From positions 1,302,001 through 1,366,000 of the forward strand of contig NZ_JACBZR010000001.1 in the NCBI RefSeq assembly GCF_013408335.1: a stretch of 64,000 nt of DNA. The letters are read 5' to 3'. Both the position numbers and the translations under genes were made by a program. Below, piece by piece: positions 1-12,623 of the stretch (positions are counted from its first letter, which is position 1; each line of letters starts with the position of its first letter). The DNA is from Nocardioides panzhihuensis. Lineage in GTDB: Bacteria > Actinomycetota > Actinomycetes > Propionibacteriales > Nocardioidaceae. The notes under the pieces were generated by a model that was given only the letters and a program-made list of their open reading frames with translations, was not told the DNA's origin and did no database searches.

Positions 1-243
1 GTGTGGGGCGAGACCGAGCACACCACCACCCTCTGGCCCTATCTCGCGCTCCTCGGCGCGGTCCTGACCGTGGCGGCGGCCGTCGCGGCCCTACGTCTGG
101 CCCCTTCTTGGCCCGAGATGGGCCGGCGATACGACGCCCCGGCGACCGCGAAGGCCGAGCGGAAGCCGTTGGAGGAGCAGTCCACGATCGATGTCTGGAA
201 GTCGTTGGACGAGGGTCGGGACCCGACGACGGGGGATCAATGA
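1..243 (+). CDS. Trp-operon-associated membrane protein, C-terminal part (left edge of window)
   Basis: The reading frame is open from the first base of the window and ends at a TGA at 241-243, so only the C-terminal 80 residues are present and the true start lies to the left. One membrane segment (about residues 12-30) is followed by a basic stretch with the signature W-P-E-M-G-R-R-Y-D-A-P, which I know from the tryptophan-operon-associated membrane protein family (TIGR02234/PF09534) that sits between trpE and trpC in actinobacteria. The tail is hydrophilic and ends in a W-K-S-L-D-E-G-x-D-P-T motif, also typical of that family. Its biochemical role is not known; position and conservation suggest a link to tryptophan synthesis at the membrane. 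Seventy-three bases separate it from the next gene. Confidence 0.8.
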   Translation: MWGETEHTTTLWPYLALLGAVLTVAAAVAALRLAPSWPEMGRRYDAPATAKAERKPLEEQSTIDVWKSLDEGRDPTTGDQ

Positions 244-316
244 ATACACTGCAGCCAAGCCCCTCTGGATCGCTTCGGGCTTCGCTTCAGCAAAGAACTC
301 GTAGAGGAGTCATCGC

Positions 317-517
317 ATGTCCGCCAGCCACGGCAACACCCCGGCAGCCTGGATCGCAGTCGCGGTCGGCCTCCTCGGGTTCCTGATCGGCAGCGTCGCC
401 ATGATGCTCGACCCGATCAGCTGGTTCATCTTCTGGGTGGGTGTGGCCGTCACCGTCGTCGGTGGCCTGCTCTTCATCGTGCTCGCCAAGCTCGGCTTCA
501 ACACCGAGTCACACTGA
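317..517 (+). CDS. HGxxPAAW family small membrane protein
   Basis: A 66-residue protein beginning M-S-A-S-H-G-N-T-P-A-A-W, the motif that names the family. Two hydrophobic helices (about residues 13-32 and 36-58) make it a two-pass membrane protein. A GAGGAG ribosome binding site lies 8 bases upstream (tagaggagtcatcgcATG). In actinobacteria this family sits in the trp operon between the Trp-associated membrane protein and trpC, as here. No enzymatic residues are visible and the function is unknown. A strong palindrome just downstream ends the upstream trp transcript, so trpC is probably transcribed separately. Confidence 0.85.
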   Translation: MSASHGNTPAAWIAVAVGLLGFLIGSVAMMLDPISWFIFWVGVAVTVVGGLLFIVLAKLGFNTESH

Positions 518-533
518 ACCGGTGAGACAGCGA

Positions 534-559
534 GGCCCCCGGCGGATCCGCCGGGGGCC
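534..559 (+). terminator. Palindromic transcription terminator
   Basis: A perfect 26-base GC-rich palindrome (arms ggcccccggcgga / tccgccgggggcc) lies 16 bases after the HGxxPAAW stop codon. There is a weak T-containing tail on the plus strand. It may also serve the convergent DUF4190 gene that ends at 597. Confidence 0.8.
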
Positions 560-596
560 TTGCTGATTTCAAGAGCCGAGCTCAAATGGGCCGAGC

Positions 597-932
597 TCAG
601 TAGGTGGTGGTGCTCCCGCTGAAGTCGAGTGCGCCGGACAGGTTCAGGATGACCCCGAGGATGCCCAGGACCACGCCGACGATGCCGAGGATGAAGCCGG
701 CCGTGGCCATGCCGCGCCCGCTCTGCGTACCACCGGAGGCGTCGATCTCGTTCTGGGCCATCTTGCCGAGGATGATCGCCGGGATACCGGCGAAGAAACC
801 ACAGCAGACGCAGCTGAGGATGCCGAGGACAAGTGCCCAGATCGCCTTCTTGTTGTTGCCTGCAGGCTGCCCAGGCTGCCCGGGTGCCGGCGACCCGTAC
901 TGCGGCGGCGGCGGCGGAGTTCCGTAGCTCAT
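597..932 (-). CDS. DUF4190 domain-containing membrane protein
   Basis: The 111-residue protein starts M-S-Y-G-T-P-P-P-P-P-Q-Y-G, with a proline/glycine/glutamine-rich cytoplasmic head of about 28 residues. Two membrane helices follow (about residues 30-52 and 77-100), joined by a loop containing I-L-G-K-M-A-x-N-E-I, the hallmark of DUF4190 proteins. I chose the ATG at 932 because GGAGG lies about 11 bases upstream in the right orientation; a longer frame to 1001 has no such site. The first helix contains a Cys-x-Cys-Cys. It is transcribed opposite to the trp genes and sits between two trp segments. The family has no firm function; proteins of this design are found across actinobacteria. Confidence 0.8.
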   Translation of the reverse strand: MSYGTPPPPPQYGSPAPGQPGQPAGNNKKAIWALVLGILSCVCCGFFAGIPAIILGKMAQNEIDASGGTQSGRGMATAGFILGIVGVVLGILGVILNLSGALDFSGSTTTY

Positions 933-1081
933 GTGTGTCTGACCTCCAAAGTCAGGCGAGATGGGTTGAGATGGAAAGAACTTAACGTTTCCCGCCCGCA
1001 CTGTGGCGCCAAATCGGGCGTGTCACGGTTCGAGTGAGAGGCTTTGCACGTGGGTCATACCCGGAAACGAGAGGTTTAAAC

Positions 1082-1864
1082 ATGTCGGTGCTCGAAAAGA
1101 TCATCGACGGCGTACGTCTGGACCTGGCTCAGCGCCAGGCGGCGGTGTCGGAGGCGGACCTGCGGGCCCGGCTGGCCGACGTCGACGCGCCCCGCGACCC
1201 GATGCCGCACCTGCGTGCGGCCGGCAGCAGCGTGATCGCCGAGGTGAAGCGGAAGAGCCCCTCCAAGGGGGCGCTCGCCGATATCCCCGACCCGGCCGCG
1301 CTGGCCGCGAAGTACGCCGCCGGTGGCGCCGCCGCGATCTCCGTGCTCACCGAGGAGCGCCGTTTCGGCGGCTCCCTCGCCGATCTGCGCGCGGTCCGGG
1401 CAGCCGTCGAGACGCCGATCCTGCGCAAGGACTTCATCGTCGAGCCGTACCAGCTGCTCGAGGCCAGGGCAGCGGGCGCGGACCTGGCGCTGCTGATCGT
1501 CGCGGCGCTGGACGACGACACGTTGCGCAGCCTCTACGAATACGCCGGCGAGCTGGGGCTGACCGTGCTGGTCGAGACCCACGACGAGGCCGAGGTCGCC
1601 CGGGCGGTCGACCTCGGTGCCGAGCTGATCGGTGTCAACGCCCGCAACCTGAAGACCCTCGAGATCGACCAGGACGTCTTCGGCCGGCTGGCACCGCTCA
1701 TCCCCGAGGACCGGGTGAAGGTCGCCGAGTCGGGCATCTTCACCGCCACCGATGTCAAGCGCCACGTCACCGAAGGGGCCCGTGCGGTCCTGGTCGGCGA
1801 GGCGCTGGTCAAGCATGGCGACCCGCAAGGCACGGTCGCCGAGTTCACCGGAATCCAAGGCTAG
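1082..1864 (+). CDS. trpC: Indole-3-glycerol-phosphate synthase
   Basis: A 260-residue TIM-barrel enzyme that closes the ring of carboxyphenylamino-deoxyribulose phosphate to indole-3-glycerol phosphate in tryptophan synthesis. Visible motifs are the N-terminal VLEKI helix, the catalytic lysine segment [13 protein letters not shown] (about residues 52-64), L-R-K-D-F-I-V (about 119-125), the V-G-V-N-A-R-N-L strand, and the phosphate-binding E-S-G-I plus V-G-E-A-L-V at the end. Length matches the family (about 255-270). I start it at the ATG at 1082, where alignment with family members begins; an in-frame start at 1034 would add 16 residues without a family counterpart. Nineteen bases separate it from trpB. 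Confidence 0.95.
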   Translation: MSVLEKIIDGVRLDLAQRQAAVSEADLRARLADVDAPRDPMPHLRAAGSSVIAEVKRKSPSKGALADIPDPAALAAKYAAGGAAAISVLTEERRFGGSLADLRAVRAAVETPILRKDFIVEPYQLLEARAAGADLALLIVAALDDDTLRSLYEYAGELGLTVLVETHDEAEVARAVDLGAELIGVNARNLKTLEIDQDVFGRLAPLIPEDRVKVAESGIFTATDVKRHVTEGARAVLVGEALVKHGDPQGTVAEFTGIQG

Positions 1865-1883
1865 GCCGAGAGCAGATACAGCC

Positions 1884-3173
1884 ATGACAACTCATATCCA
1901 CGAAACGACGAGCTACGACGCCGACGAGTTCGGCTGGTTCGGTGGCGAGGCCGAGGGCTTCGGCGGCCGCTTCATGCCCGAGGCGCTGATGAAGGCGCTC
2001 ATCGAGCTCGACGAGGCCTGGCAGGACGCCAAGGCAGACCCGACGTTCGTGGCCGAGTTCGATGCGATCCTGCGTGACTACGCCAACCTGCCCAGCCCGC
2101 TCTACCACGCCACCCTGCTCTCCGACCGCCTCGGCGTGCGGGTCCTCCTCAAGCGCGAGGACCTCAACCACACCGGTGCCCACAAGATCCGCAACGTGCT
2201 CGGTCAGGCCCTGCTCACCAAGCGGATGGGCAAGACCCGGGTGATCGCCGAGACCGGGGCCGGACAGCACGGCGTCGCCTCCGCGACCGCGGCTGCGTAC
2301 TTCGGTCTGGACTGCACCGTCTACATGGGCAAGGTCGACACCGACCGCCAGGCACTCAACGTGGCCCGGATGAGGCTGCTCGGTGCCGAGGTCGTCCCGG
2401 TGCCCTCCGGCAGCGGCACCCTCAAGGACGCCATCAACGAGGCGCTGCGCGACTGGGTCGCGAGCGTCGACCACACCGCCTACCTCTTCGGCACCGCCGC
2501 CGGCCCGCACCCGTTCCCGACGCTGGTCAGGGACATCGTGCGCGGCATCGGCGACGAGGCCCGGGTGCAGGCCGTCGAGCAGTTCGGCGGGCTCCCGAAC
2601 GCCGTCGTCGCCGCGGTCGGCGGCGGCTCGAACGCGATCGGGCTCTTCACCGCGTTCCTGGACGACGAGGACGTCGAGATCCACGGCTTCGAGGCCGGGG
2701 GAGACGGCTTCGAGACCGGCCGTCACGCCGCCACCATCCAGGCCAACGACCCCGGCGTCCTGCACGGCGCACGCACCTACGTGCTCCAGGACGAGGACGG
2801 CCAGACCATCGAGTCCCACTCGATCTCCGCCGGTCTCGACTATCCCGGTGTCGGCCCGCAGCACGCCTGGCTGGCCAAGTCCGGCCGCGTCTCCTACACC
2901 TCGATCACCGACAAGGAGGCGATGGACGCCTTCGCGCTGCTCTCGCGCTGCGAGGGCATCATCCCCGCGATCGAGTCCGCTCACGCGATCGCCGGCGCCA
3001 TCAAGATCGCGCCCGAGGTCAAGGAGCGCCACGGCGAGGGCGCCACGATCCTGATCAACCTGTCCGGTCGTGGCGACAAGGACATGGGCACGGCCATCGA
3101 GTACTTCGGGCTCGGCGACGAAGGAGCCGGGGCCCGAAGCGACAAGCACAGCGGACTTGGAGAAGCAAAGTGA
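1884..3173 (+). CDS. trpB: Tryptophan synthase beta chain
   Basis: A 429-residue PLP enzyme that joins indole to L-serine. Motifs seen are G-F-G-G-R-F-M-P-E near the N-terminus, the PLP-lysine segment [13 protein letters not shown] (about residues 90-102), G-A-G-Q-H-G-V-A, the glycine-rich phosphate-binding G-G-G-S-N-A-I-G (about 249-256), and N-L-S-G-R-G-D-K-D near the end. The ATG at 1884 is followed by an N-terminal extension of about 20 residues as in other actinobacteria. Its stop codon TGA overlaps the GTG start of trpA (GTGA), so the two subunits, which form the alpha2beta2 complex, are translationally coupled. Confidence 0.96.
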   Translation: MTTHIHETTSYDADEFGWFGGEAEGFGGRFMPEALMKALIELDEAWQDAKADPTFVAEFDAILRDYANLPSPLYHATLLSDRLGVRVLLKREDLNHTGAHKIRNVLGQALLTKRMGKTRVIAETGAGQHGVASATAAAYFGLDCTVYMGKVDTDRQALNVARMRLLGAEVVPVPSGSGTLKDAINEALRDWVASVDHTAYLFGTAAGPHPFPTLVRDIVRGIGDEARVQAVEQFGGLPNAVVAAVGGGSNAIGLFTAFLDDEDVEIHGFEAGGDGFETGRHAATIQANDPGVLHGARTYVLQDEDGQTIESHSISAGLDYPGVGPQHAWLAKSGRVSYTSITDKEAMDAFALLSRCEGIIPAIESAHAIAGAIKIAPEVKERHGEGATILINLSGRGDKDMGTAIEYFGLGDEGAGARSDKHSGLGEAK

Positions 3174-3982
3174 GTACGTCGTCGGTTGCATACGCGAAGG
3201 CGAAGGCCGAGAACCGCGCCGCCCTGGTCGGCTACCTCCCGGCGGGCTTCCCGACGGTCGAGGGGTCGATCGAGGCGCTGACCACGATGGTCGAGGCCGG
3301 CTGCGACATCATCGAGATCGGCCTGCCCTACTCCGACCCGGTGATGGACGGCCCCACGATCCAGGATGCCGTGCAGCAGGCGCTCGACGGCGGCGTACGG
3401 GTCGACGACGTGTTCCGCGTCGTCGAGGCCGTGGCCGCGACCGGGGTGCCGACCCTGGTGATGACCAGCTGGAACCCGATCGAGCGCCGCGGCGTGGACC
3501 GCTTCGCCCAGCAGCTGCAGGACGCCGGTGGTGCCGGCCTGATCACGCCCGACATCACCCCCGACTTCGCGCTGGAGTGGATCGAGGCCGCCGACGCCCG
3601 CGATCTCGACAAGGTCTTCCTGGTCGCCCCCAGCAGCACCGACGAGCGGATCACGATGACCACGGCCGAGTGCCGCGGCTTCGTCTACGCCACCGCGGTC
3701 ATGGGTGTCACCGGCGCTCGCGCGAAGACCTCCGACCTGGCCGCGCCCTTGGTCGCCCGCACCAAGCAGCTCAGCCCTGCCGGGACCGACCTGCCCGTCG
3801 GCGTCGGGCTCGGGGTCAGCAACGGCGCCCAGGCGGCCGAGATGGCCGCCTACGCGGACGGCGTCATCGTCGGCTCCGCCTTCGTGCGTACGCTGCTGGA
3901 CAACCGCTCCGACGAGCAGGCGGCGCTCAAGGCGCTGGCGAGCCTGACCGAGGACCTGGCAGCGGGAGTCCGCGCGCGTTGA
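3170..3982 (+). CDS. trpA: Tryptophan synthase alpha chain
   Basis: A 270-residue TIM-barrel subunit that cleaves indole-3-glycerol phosphate to indole and glyceraldehyde-3-phosphate. Motifs are [10 protein letters not shown] near the start, [15 protein letters not shown] with catalytic Glu and Asp (about residues 46-60), G-L-I-T-P-D-I-T-P, and V-G-V-G-L-G-V-S with V-G-S-A-F-V at the phosphate site. The start is the GTG at 3170, overlapping the trpB stop by four bases. The stop codon overlaps the TTG start of the next gene, so the operon continues into the SCO1-like lipoprotein. Confidence 0.96.
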   Translation: MSTSSVAYAKAKAENRAALVGYLPAGFPTVEGSIEALTTMVEAGCDIIEIGLPYSDPVMDGPTIQDAVQQALDGGVRVDDVFRVVEAVAATGVPTLVMTSWNPIERRGVDRFAQQLQDAGGAGLITPDITPDFALEWIEAADARDLDKVFLVAPSSTDERITMTTAECRGFVYATAVMGVTGARAKTSDLAAPLVARTKQLSPAGTDLPVGVGLGVSNGAQAAEMAAYADGVIVGSAFVRTLLDNRSDEQAALKALASLTEDLAAGVRAR

Positions 3983-4596
3983 GGTTCCTGGCTCTTCCCG
4001 TCCTGCTCGTCCTCATCGGCGTGCTCACCGGCTGCGGCGCGCCCGGCACCGGCCAGAAGCCTGCCTCGGAGATGAACGGTCAGGAGCACACGCCCTACCA
4101 GCTCTCCGACACCGCGCTGACCGACACCGCCGGTGAGCCGTACTCGATCGCCACCGACGCGGACAGACCGCTGACGCTGGTGTTCTACGGCTACACCCAG
4201 TGCCCTGACGAGTGCCCGCTGGTGATGTCGAGCCTGACCGCGGCGCTGACCCGCCTCGACCCCGCCGAGCGTAATCAGGTCGACGTCGTCTTCGTGACCA
4301 CCGACCCGGCACGCGACACGACGGAGGTGCTCGAGGAGTACCTCGACCGCTACGACGAGGACTTCATCGGTCTCACCGGCGACCTGAAGGACATCGTCAC
4401 CCTGGCCGAGTCGATGCGGCTCTACGTGGGGGAAGCGGACCGGCTACCGAGCGGGGGCTACGATCTCGGGGTCCACGACACCCACGTCTCCGCCGTCTCC
4501 CAGGGACAGGCCAACGTGGTGTGGTCGATGAACACCTCGCCCAAGCAGTTCGCCGACGACATCCACCACCTCCTTGAGGAAGTACCCGCCGCATGA
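3979..4596 (+). CDS. SCO1/SenC-family copper-chaperone lipoprotein
   Basis: A 205-residue exported lipoprotein. A hydrophobic signal is followed by the lipobox L-T-G-C (Cys19). The thioredoxin-fold domain carries the copper ligands C-P-D-E-C (Cys75 and Cys79) in the family context F-Y-G-Y-T-Q-C-P, and a conserved His in V-H-D-T-H near residue 168. SCO1 proteins deliver copper to the CuA site of cytochrome c oxidase on the outer face of the membrane. The start is inferred as TTG at 3979, overlapping the trpA stop (TTGA); it gives a normal signal peptide, and no ATG or GTG fits better. Its own stop overlaps the lgt ATG (ATGA). The neighbour Lgt is the enzyme that would lipidate Cys19. Confidence 0.88.
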   Translation: MRFLALPVLLVLIGVLTGCGAPGTGQKPASEMNGQEHTPYQLSDTALTDTAGEPYSIATDADRPLTLVFYGYTQCPDECPLVMSSLTAALTRLDPAERNQVDVVFVTTDPARDTTEVLEEYLDRYDEDFIGLTGDLKDIVTLAESMRLYVGEADRLPSGGYDLGVHDTHVSAVSQGQANVVWSMNTSPKQFADDIHHLLEEVPAA

Positions 4597-5567
4597 TGCT
4601 CCCGATGTCCATCCCCAGCCCGGCCGAAGGCGTGCTCTGGCTCGGGCCGGTCCCGTTGCGCGGCTACGCCTTCGCGATCATCCTCGGCATCATCGTCGCG
4701 GTCTGGGTCTCCGAGCGGCGCTGGCAGGCTCGCGGCGGCCGGGCCGGTGACATCCAGGACATCGCGCTGTGGGCGGTTCCGTTCGGGCTGATCGGCGGGC
4801 GGATCTACCACGTCATGACCGACTGGCAGCTCTACTTCGGCGACGGCGCCAACCCGATCGAGGCGCTCTACATCTGGCGCGGCGGGCTCGGCGTGTGGGG
4901 TGCGATCGCGCTGGGCGCGGTGGGCGCGATCATCGGGGCCAAGACCAAGGGCATCAAGATCATCCCGCTGCTGGACACCGTCGCCCCGACCTGTCTGCTC
5001 GCGATGGGCATCGGCCGCTGGGGCAACTGGTTCAACCAAGAGCTCTACGGCAGGCCCACCGACCTTCCCTGGGGCCTGGAGATCGACCCGTCGTTCTACC
5101 CCGAGGGCCCCGGCCAGTTCCCGGTCGGCACCACGTTCCACCCGACGTTCCTCTACGAGTTCTGCTGGGACATCCTCGCCTTCTTCGTGATCGTCTACCT
5201 GCAGAAGAAGCTGCGTCTGGGCGGCGGCCGGGTGGTCGCTCTCTACGTGATGGCCTACTGCCTGGGCCGGGGCATGATCGAGACCCTGCGCATCGACAAC
5301 GTGCAGCTGGTCGACGTGCTCGGTCTGCGCTGGAGCGAGTGGATGTCGATCATCCTGTTCGTGCTCGCCGCAGCATGGTGGACATATGCCACTGTCACCG
5401 GCCGGGGTATGGTCGAGGAGGAGGTCTACAGCGATCCTGCCAAGGCCCCGGCGAACGACACGACGAACGACCCTGCGGACGACACCGAGAACGACGCCGA
5501 CGAAGACAACGCCGGCGACGTGAGCGACAACGGGACCGACGACGAGGAATCCTCGACAAAGGCCTGA
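4593..5567 (+). CDS. lgt: Phosphatidylglycerol-prolipoprotein diacylglyceryl transferase
   Basis: A 324-residue polytopic membrane enzyme that transfers diacylglycerol from phosphatidylglycerol to the lipobox cysteine of prolipoproteins. The Lgt signature G-R-W-G-N-W-F-N-Q-E-L-Y-G is present (about residues 139-151). Also seen are G-G-R-I-Y-H-V, the R-G-G-L-G-V-W-G loop, and H-P-T-F-L-Y-E with E-x-x-W-D nearby. About seven membrane helices fill residues 15-265. The last 55 residues form a very acidic, Asn/Asp/Thr-rich cytoplasmic tail that is poorly conserved in the family and typical of actinobacterial Lgt. Translation starts at the ATG at 4593, overlapping the preceding lipoprotein gene; a second ATG follows immediately. 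Confidence 0.93.
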   Translation: MMLPMSIPSPAEGVLWLGPVPLRGYAFAIILGIIVAVWVSERRWQARGGRAGDIQDIALWAVPFGLIGGRIYHVMTDWQLYFGDGANPIEALYIWRGGLGVWGAIALGAVGAIIGAKTKGIKIIPLLDTVAPTCLLAMGIGRWGNWFNQELYGRPTDLPWGLEIDPSFYPEGPGQFPVGTTFHPTFLYEFCWDILAFFVIVYLQKKLRLGGGRVVALYVMAYCLGRGMIETLRIDNVQLVDVLGLRWSEWMSIILFVLAAAWWTYATVTGRGMVEEEVYSDPAKAPANDTTNDPADDTENDADEDNAGDVSDNGTDDEESSTKA

Positions 5568-5844
5568 TCAGGCGCAGATATCGGGCGCAAGGAAGCGCCC
5601 CGCTCGAGGGTGTCCACCGTTCGACCCTCGTGCGCAACCTACGCGTGACACAGTGGTAACCTAGCCGCACTCGCGCGGGCCAACGCTGTCCCCTGCAGAT
5701 TGCCAGTTTCATCCCCGCAAGGGCGCGCGCACCTGTCGCAGACATCCCCCGCTCCGGACCCGGCTCGAAGCAGAGCCGAAAATCCGGGGCTATTGGGCTG
5801 CGTCGGTCGGTGCGTGCCCGAGCCCGGACAGACGGGAGATCCCG
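5568..5844 (+). other. lgt-gltB intergenic region with a two-tier stem-loop in the gltB leader
   Basis: No gene fits this 277-base stretch. Near lgt there are two short hairpins (5583-5600, arms gggcgc/gcgccc; 5605-5630, arms cgagggt/accctcg) that could end lgt transcription weakly. A candidate -10 (taacct) lies near 5658. Within the gltB leader, bases 5751-5790 fold into an outer 8-bp stem (gctccgga with tccggggc, one G-U) enclosing an inner 6-bp stem (cggctc/gagccg) with a 6-base loop. I do not recognise a known riboswitch class here. Confidence 0.4.
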
Positions 5845-10401
<4,557 letters not shown>

Positions 10402-10469
10402 GCTTGCGAAGTCCATGAACATCCAACACAGCATGGCTGACCCTGCTGAGTCGAAGAAGGAGGCCTTCT

Positions 10470-11936
10470 GTGGCTGACCCCAAGGGTTTTCTGAAGAACG
10501 GTCGCGAGGTCGCGACCCGGCGTCCCGTCGACGAGCGTGTCAAGGACTGGCACGAGGTCTACCCGGGCAAGATCGGCAAGACCCTGCTGCCGATCATCAA
10601 CACCCAGGCCGCGCGCTGCATGGACTGCGGCATCCCGTTCTGCCACCAGGGCTGCCCGCTCGGCAACATCATCCCCGAGTGGAACGACCTGGTCTGGCGC
10701 AACGACTGGGAGGGCGCCTCGGAGCGTCTGCACGCGACCAACAACTTCCCCGAGTTCACCGGTCGCCTCTGCCCGGCTCCGTGCGAGTCCGCCTGTGTCC
10801 TGGGCATCAACCAGCCCGCGGTGACGATCAAGAACATCGAGGTCTCGATCATCGACAAGGCCTGGGACGCGGGCTACGTCAAGCCGCAGCCGCCCGAGTG
10901 GCTCTCCGGCAAGGCGGTCGCCGTCATCGGCTCGGGCCCCGCGGGCCTGGCCGCCGCCCAGCAGCTCACCCGGTCGGGCCACACCGTGGCCGTCTACGAG
11001 CGGGCGGACAAGATCGGCGGCCTGATGCGCTACGGCATCCCCGAGTTCAAGATGGAGAAGTCCCAGGTCGACCAGCGCCTGGCGCAGATGCGCCGCGAGG
11101 GCACGGTCTTCCGTCCGGGCGTCGACGTCGGCGCCGACATCACCGGTGCGCAGCTCCAGGACCGCTACGACGCGATCGTGCTGGCCAACGGCTCGACCGT
11201 CGGTCGCGACCTGCCGGTCCCCGGGCGTGAGCTGAGCGGGATCCACCAGGCGATGGAGTACCTGCCGCAGTCCAACCGCGCCTCGCTCGGCGAGGCCGTC
11301 CCCGACCAGATCCTGGCCGAGGGCAAGCACGTGGTCATCATCGGCGGCGGTGACACCGGCGCCGACTGCCTCGGCACCGCGATCCGCCAGGGCGCGGAGT
11401 CGATCACGCAGCTGGAGATCATGCCCCGCCCGCCGGAGGAGCGCCCCGACGCTCAGCCGTGGCCGACGTACCCGATGACCTACCGGGTCGCCTCTGCGCA
11501 CGAGGAGGGTGGCGAGCGGGTCTACGCCGTCTCCACCAAGGAGTTCCTCGGCACCGAGGACGGCCGCGTACGCGCCCTGAAGCTGGTCGAGGTCGAGTTC
11601 ATCGACGGCAAGCTGACCGAGAAGGAGGGGACGGAGAAGGAGATCCCCGCCGACCTCGTCCTGCTGGCGATGGGCTTCACCGGCCCGGAGAAGGACGGCC
11701 TCCTCACCCAGCTGGGTGTGGAGTACGACGCTCGCGGCAACGTCGCTCGCGACGACTCCTACGCCACCTCCGTCCCCGGCGTGTACGTCGCCGGTGACGC
11801 GGGTCGCGGACAGTCGCTGATCGTGTGGGCGATCGCCGAGGGCCGCGCAGCCGCGGCCGCGGTCGACACCTTCCTCACCGGCTCGACCAACCTGCCGGCG
11901 CCGATCCGCCCGACGGACCGACAGCTGATGGTCTGA
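10470..11936 (+). CDS. gltD: Glutamate synthase small subunit
   Basis: A 488-residue FAD and NADPH-binding subunit that feeds electrons to GltB. The N-terminal iron-sulfur domain has the cysteine clusters C-M-D-C-G-I-P-F-C-x3-C (about residues 46-57) and C-P-A-P-C-x3-C (about 100-108). Two Rossmann motifs follow: G-S-G-P-A-G-L-A-A for FAD (about 154-162) and G-G-G-D-T-G-A-D for NADPH (about 293-300). The C-terminal G-D-A-G-R-G-Q-S-L motif closes the FAD site. The GTG start at 10470 is supported by GAAGGAGG seven bases upstream. A strong hairpin after the stop ends the gltBD operon. Confidence 0.95.
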   Translation: MADPKGFLKNGREVATRRPVDERVKDWHEVYPGKIGKTLLPIINTQAARCMDCGIPFCHQGCPLGNIIPEWNDLVWRNDWEGASERLHATNNFPEFTGRLCPAPCESACVLGINQPAVTIKNIEVSIIDKAWDAGYVKPQPPEWLSGKAVAVIGSGPAGLAAAQQLTRSGHTVAVYERADKIGGLMRYGIPEFKMEKSQVDQRLAQMRREGTVFRPGVDVGADITGAQLQDRYDAIVLANGSTVGRDLPVPGRELSGIHQAMEYLPQSNRASLGEAVPDQILAEGKHVVIIGGGDTGADCLGTAIRQGAESITQLEIMPRPPEERPDAQPWPTYPMTYRVASAHEEGGERVYAVSTKEFLGTEDGRVRALKLVEVEFIDGKLTEKEGTEKEIPADLVLLAMGFTGPEKDGLLTQLGVEYDARGNVARDDSYATSVPGVYVAGDAGRGQSLIVWAIAEGRAAAAAVDTFLTGSTNLPAPIRPTDRQLMV

Positions 11937-11982
11937 GGCTGACGCACCGAGGCTGACACCGAGGCACAACGGCGTGCCGATG

Positions 11983-12021
11983 ACTGGCCCGGCACCCCCA
12001 CATCGGGGGTGCCGGGCCAGT
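11983..12021 (+). terminator. gltBD terminator hairpin
   Basis: A 17-bp perfect GC-rich stem (11983-11999 with 12005-12021) and a five-base loop, 46 bases after the gltD stop. The tail is not a T-run, as is usual in high-GC actinobacteria. Confidence 0.8.
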
Positions 12022-12073
12022 CGGTTCCGTCGTTCGGTTTGAGAGGGCGGCCAACGGGCAGGAGACTGGCGCC

Positions 12074-12547
12074 ATGCCGCACGTACCCGCCGTCGCGATT
12101 CCCAGGGAGTGCACGATCGCCGACGCGCTCGAGATCGTCGGCGACCGCTGGAGCCTGCTCGTCGTACGAGAGCTCTTCTACGACCAGCTCCGGTTCTCCC
12201 AGATCGCGCGCAACACCGGCGCGCCCCGGGACGTGCTCACCGTGCGGTTGCGCAAGCTGGTCGAGCACGGCGTGATCGCGCGGGAGCAGTACAGCGAGCG
12301 TCCGGTCCGCTACGAGTATCGGCTCACGCCGGCCGGCCGCGCGCTCTCCCCGGTGCTGCTCACGCTCAAGAAGTGGGGGAGCGATCATGCCCGTCCCGGC
12401 GTCGATCCGGCGCCGCTGCTACACACTTGTGGCGAGGAGTTTGTCGCTCACGTGCATTGTCGCGCCTGTGGGGAGGGGCTAGCCGCCGGCGAGCTCTCGC
12501 TGGGCGCGCCGCGGGCAGGCGACGTCTGGCTCGGGGCTCGGGTGTGA
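12074..12547 (+). CDS. HxlR-family winged-helix transcriptional regulator
   Basis: A 157-residue protein. The N-terminal half is a winged helix with the HxlR pattern: an early Cys in E-C-T-I-A-D-A-L, then V-G-D-R-W-S-L-L-V-V-R-E-L, F-S-Q-I-A-R-N-T-G-A, and L-x-x-L-V-E-H-G-V-I. The wing ends in R-Y-E-Y-R-L-T-P-A-G-R-A-L. The second half adds C-G-E-E-F and C-R-A-C-G-E, four cysteines and nearby histidines that could bind a metal. HxlR proteins often sense redox or electrophiles through the first Cys. It stands alone between gltD and pyk with an AGGAGA site before the ATG at 12074; its target is unknown. Confidence 0.85.
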   Translation: MPHVPAVAIPRECTIADALEIVGDRWSLLVVRELFYDQLRFSQIARNTGAPRDVLTVRLRKLVEHGVIAREQYSERPVRYEYRLTPAGRALSPVLLTLKKWGSDHARPGVDPAPLLHTCGEEFVAHVHCRACGEGLAAGELSLGAPRAGDVWLGARV

Positions 12548-12609
12548 ATGCTCGATGAATGACCAGATCGGGCCGCCTCGCGGGTGCTGGTTTGAACGTT
12601 CCAGAGGGG

Positions 12610-12615
12610 TAGTCT
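12610..12615 (+). promoter_or_regulatory. -10 box of the leaderless pyk transcript
   Basis: TAGTCT lies eight bases before the pyk GTG and there is no ribosome binding site between them. This is the TANNNT-to-start spacing of actinobacterial leaderless genes. Confidence 0.55.
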
Positions 12616-12623
12616 GGGCTCCC

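Noticed and set aside
10402..10469. A small ORF between gltB and gltD (ATG at 10394 region)
   Set aside because: It has no ribosome binding site of its own, no conservation clue, and ends close to the gltD site; treated as spacer.
12592..12597. TTGAAC as the -35 of pyk
   Set aside because: Only 12 bases separate it from TAGTCT, too short for a normal promoter.
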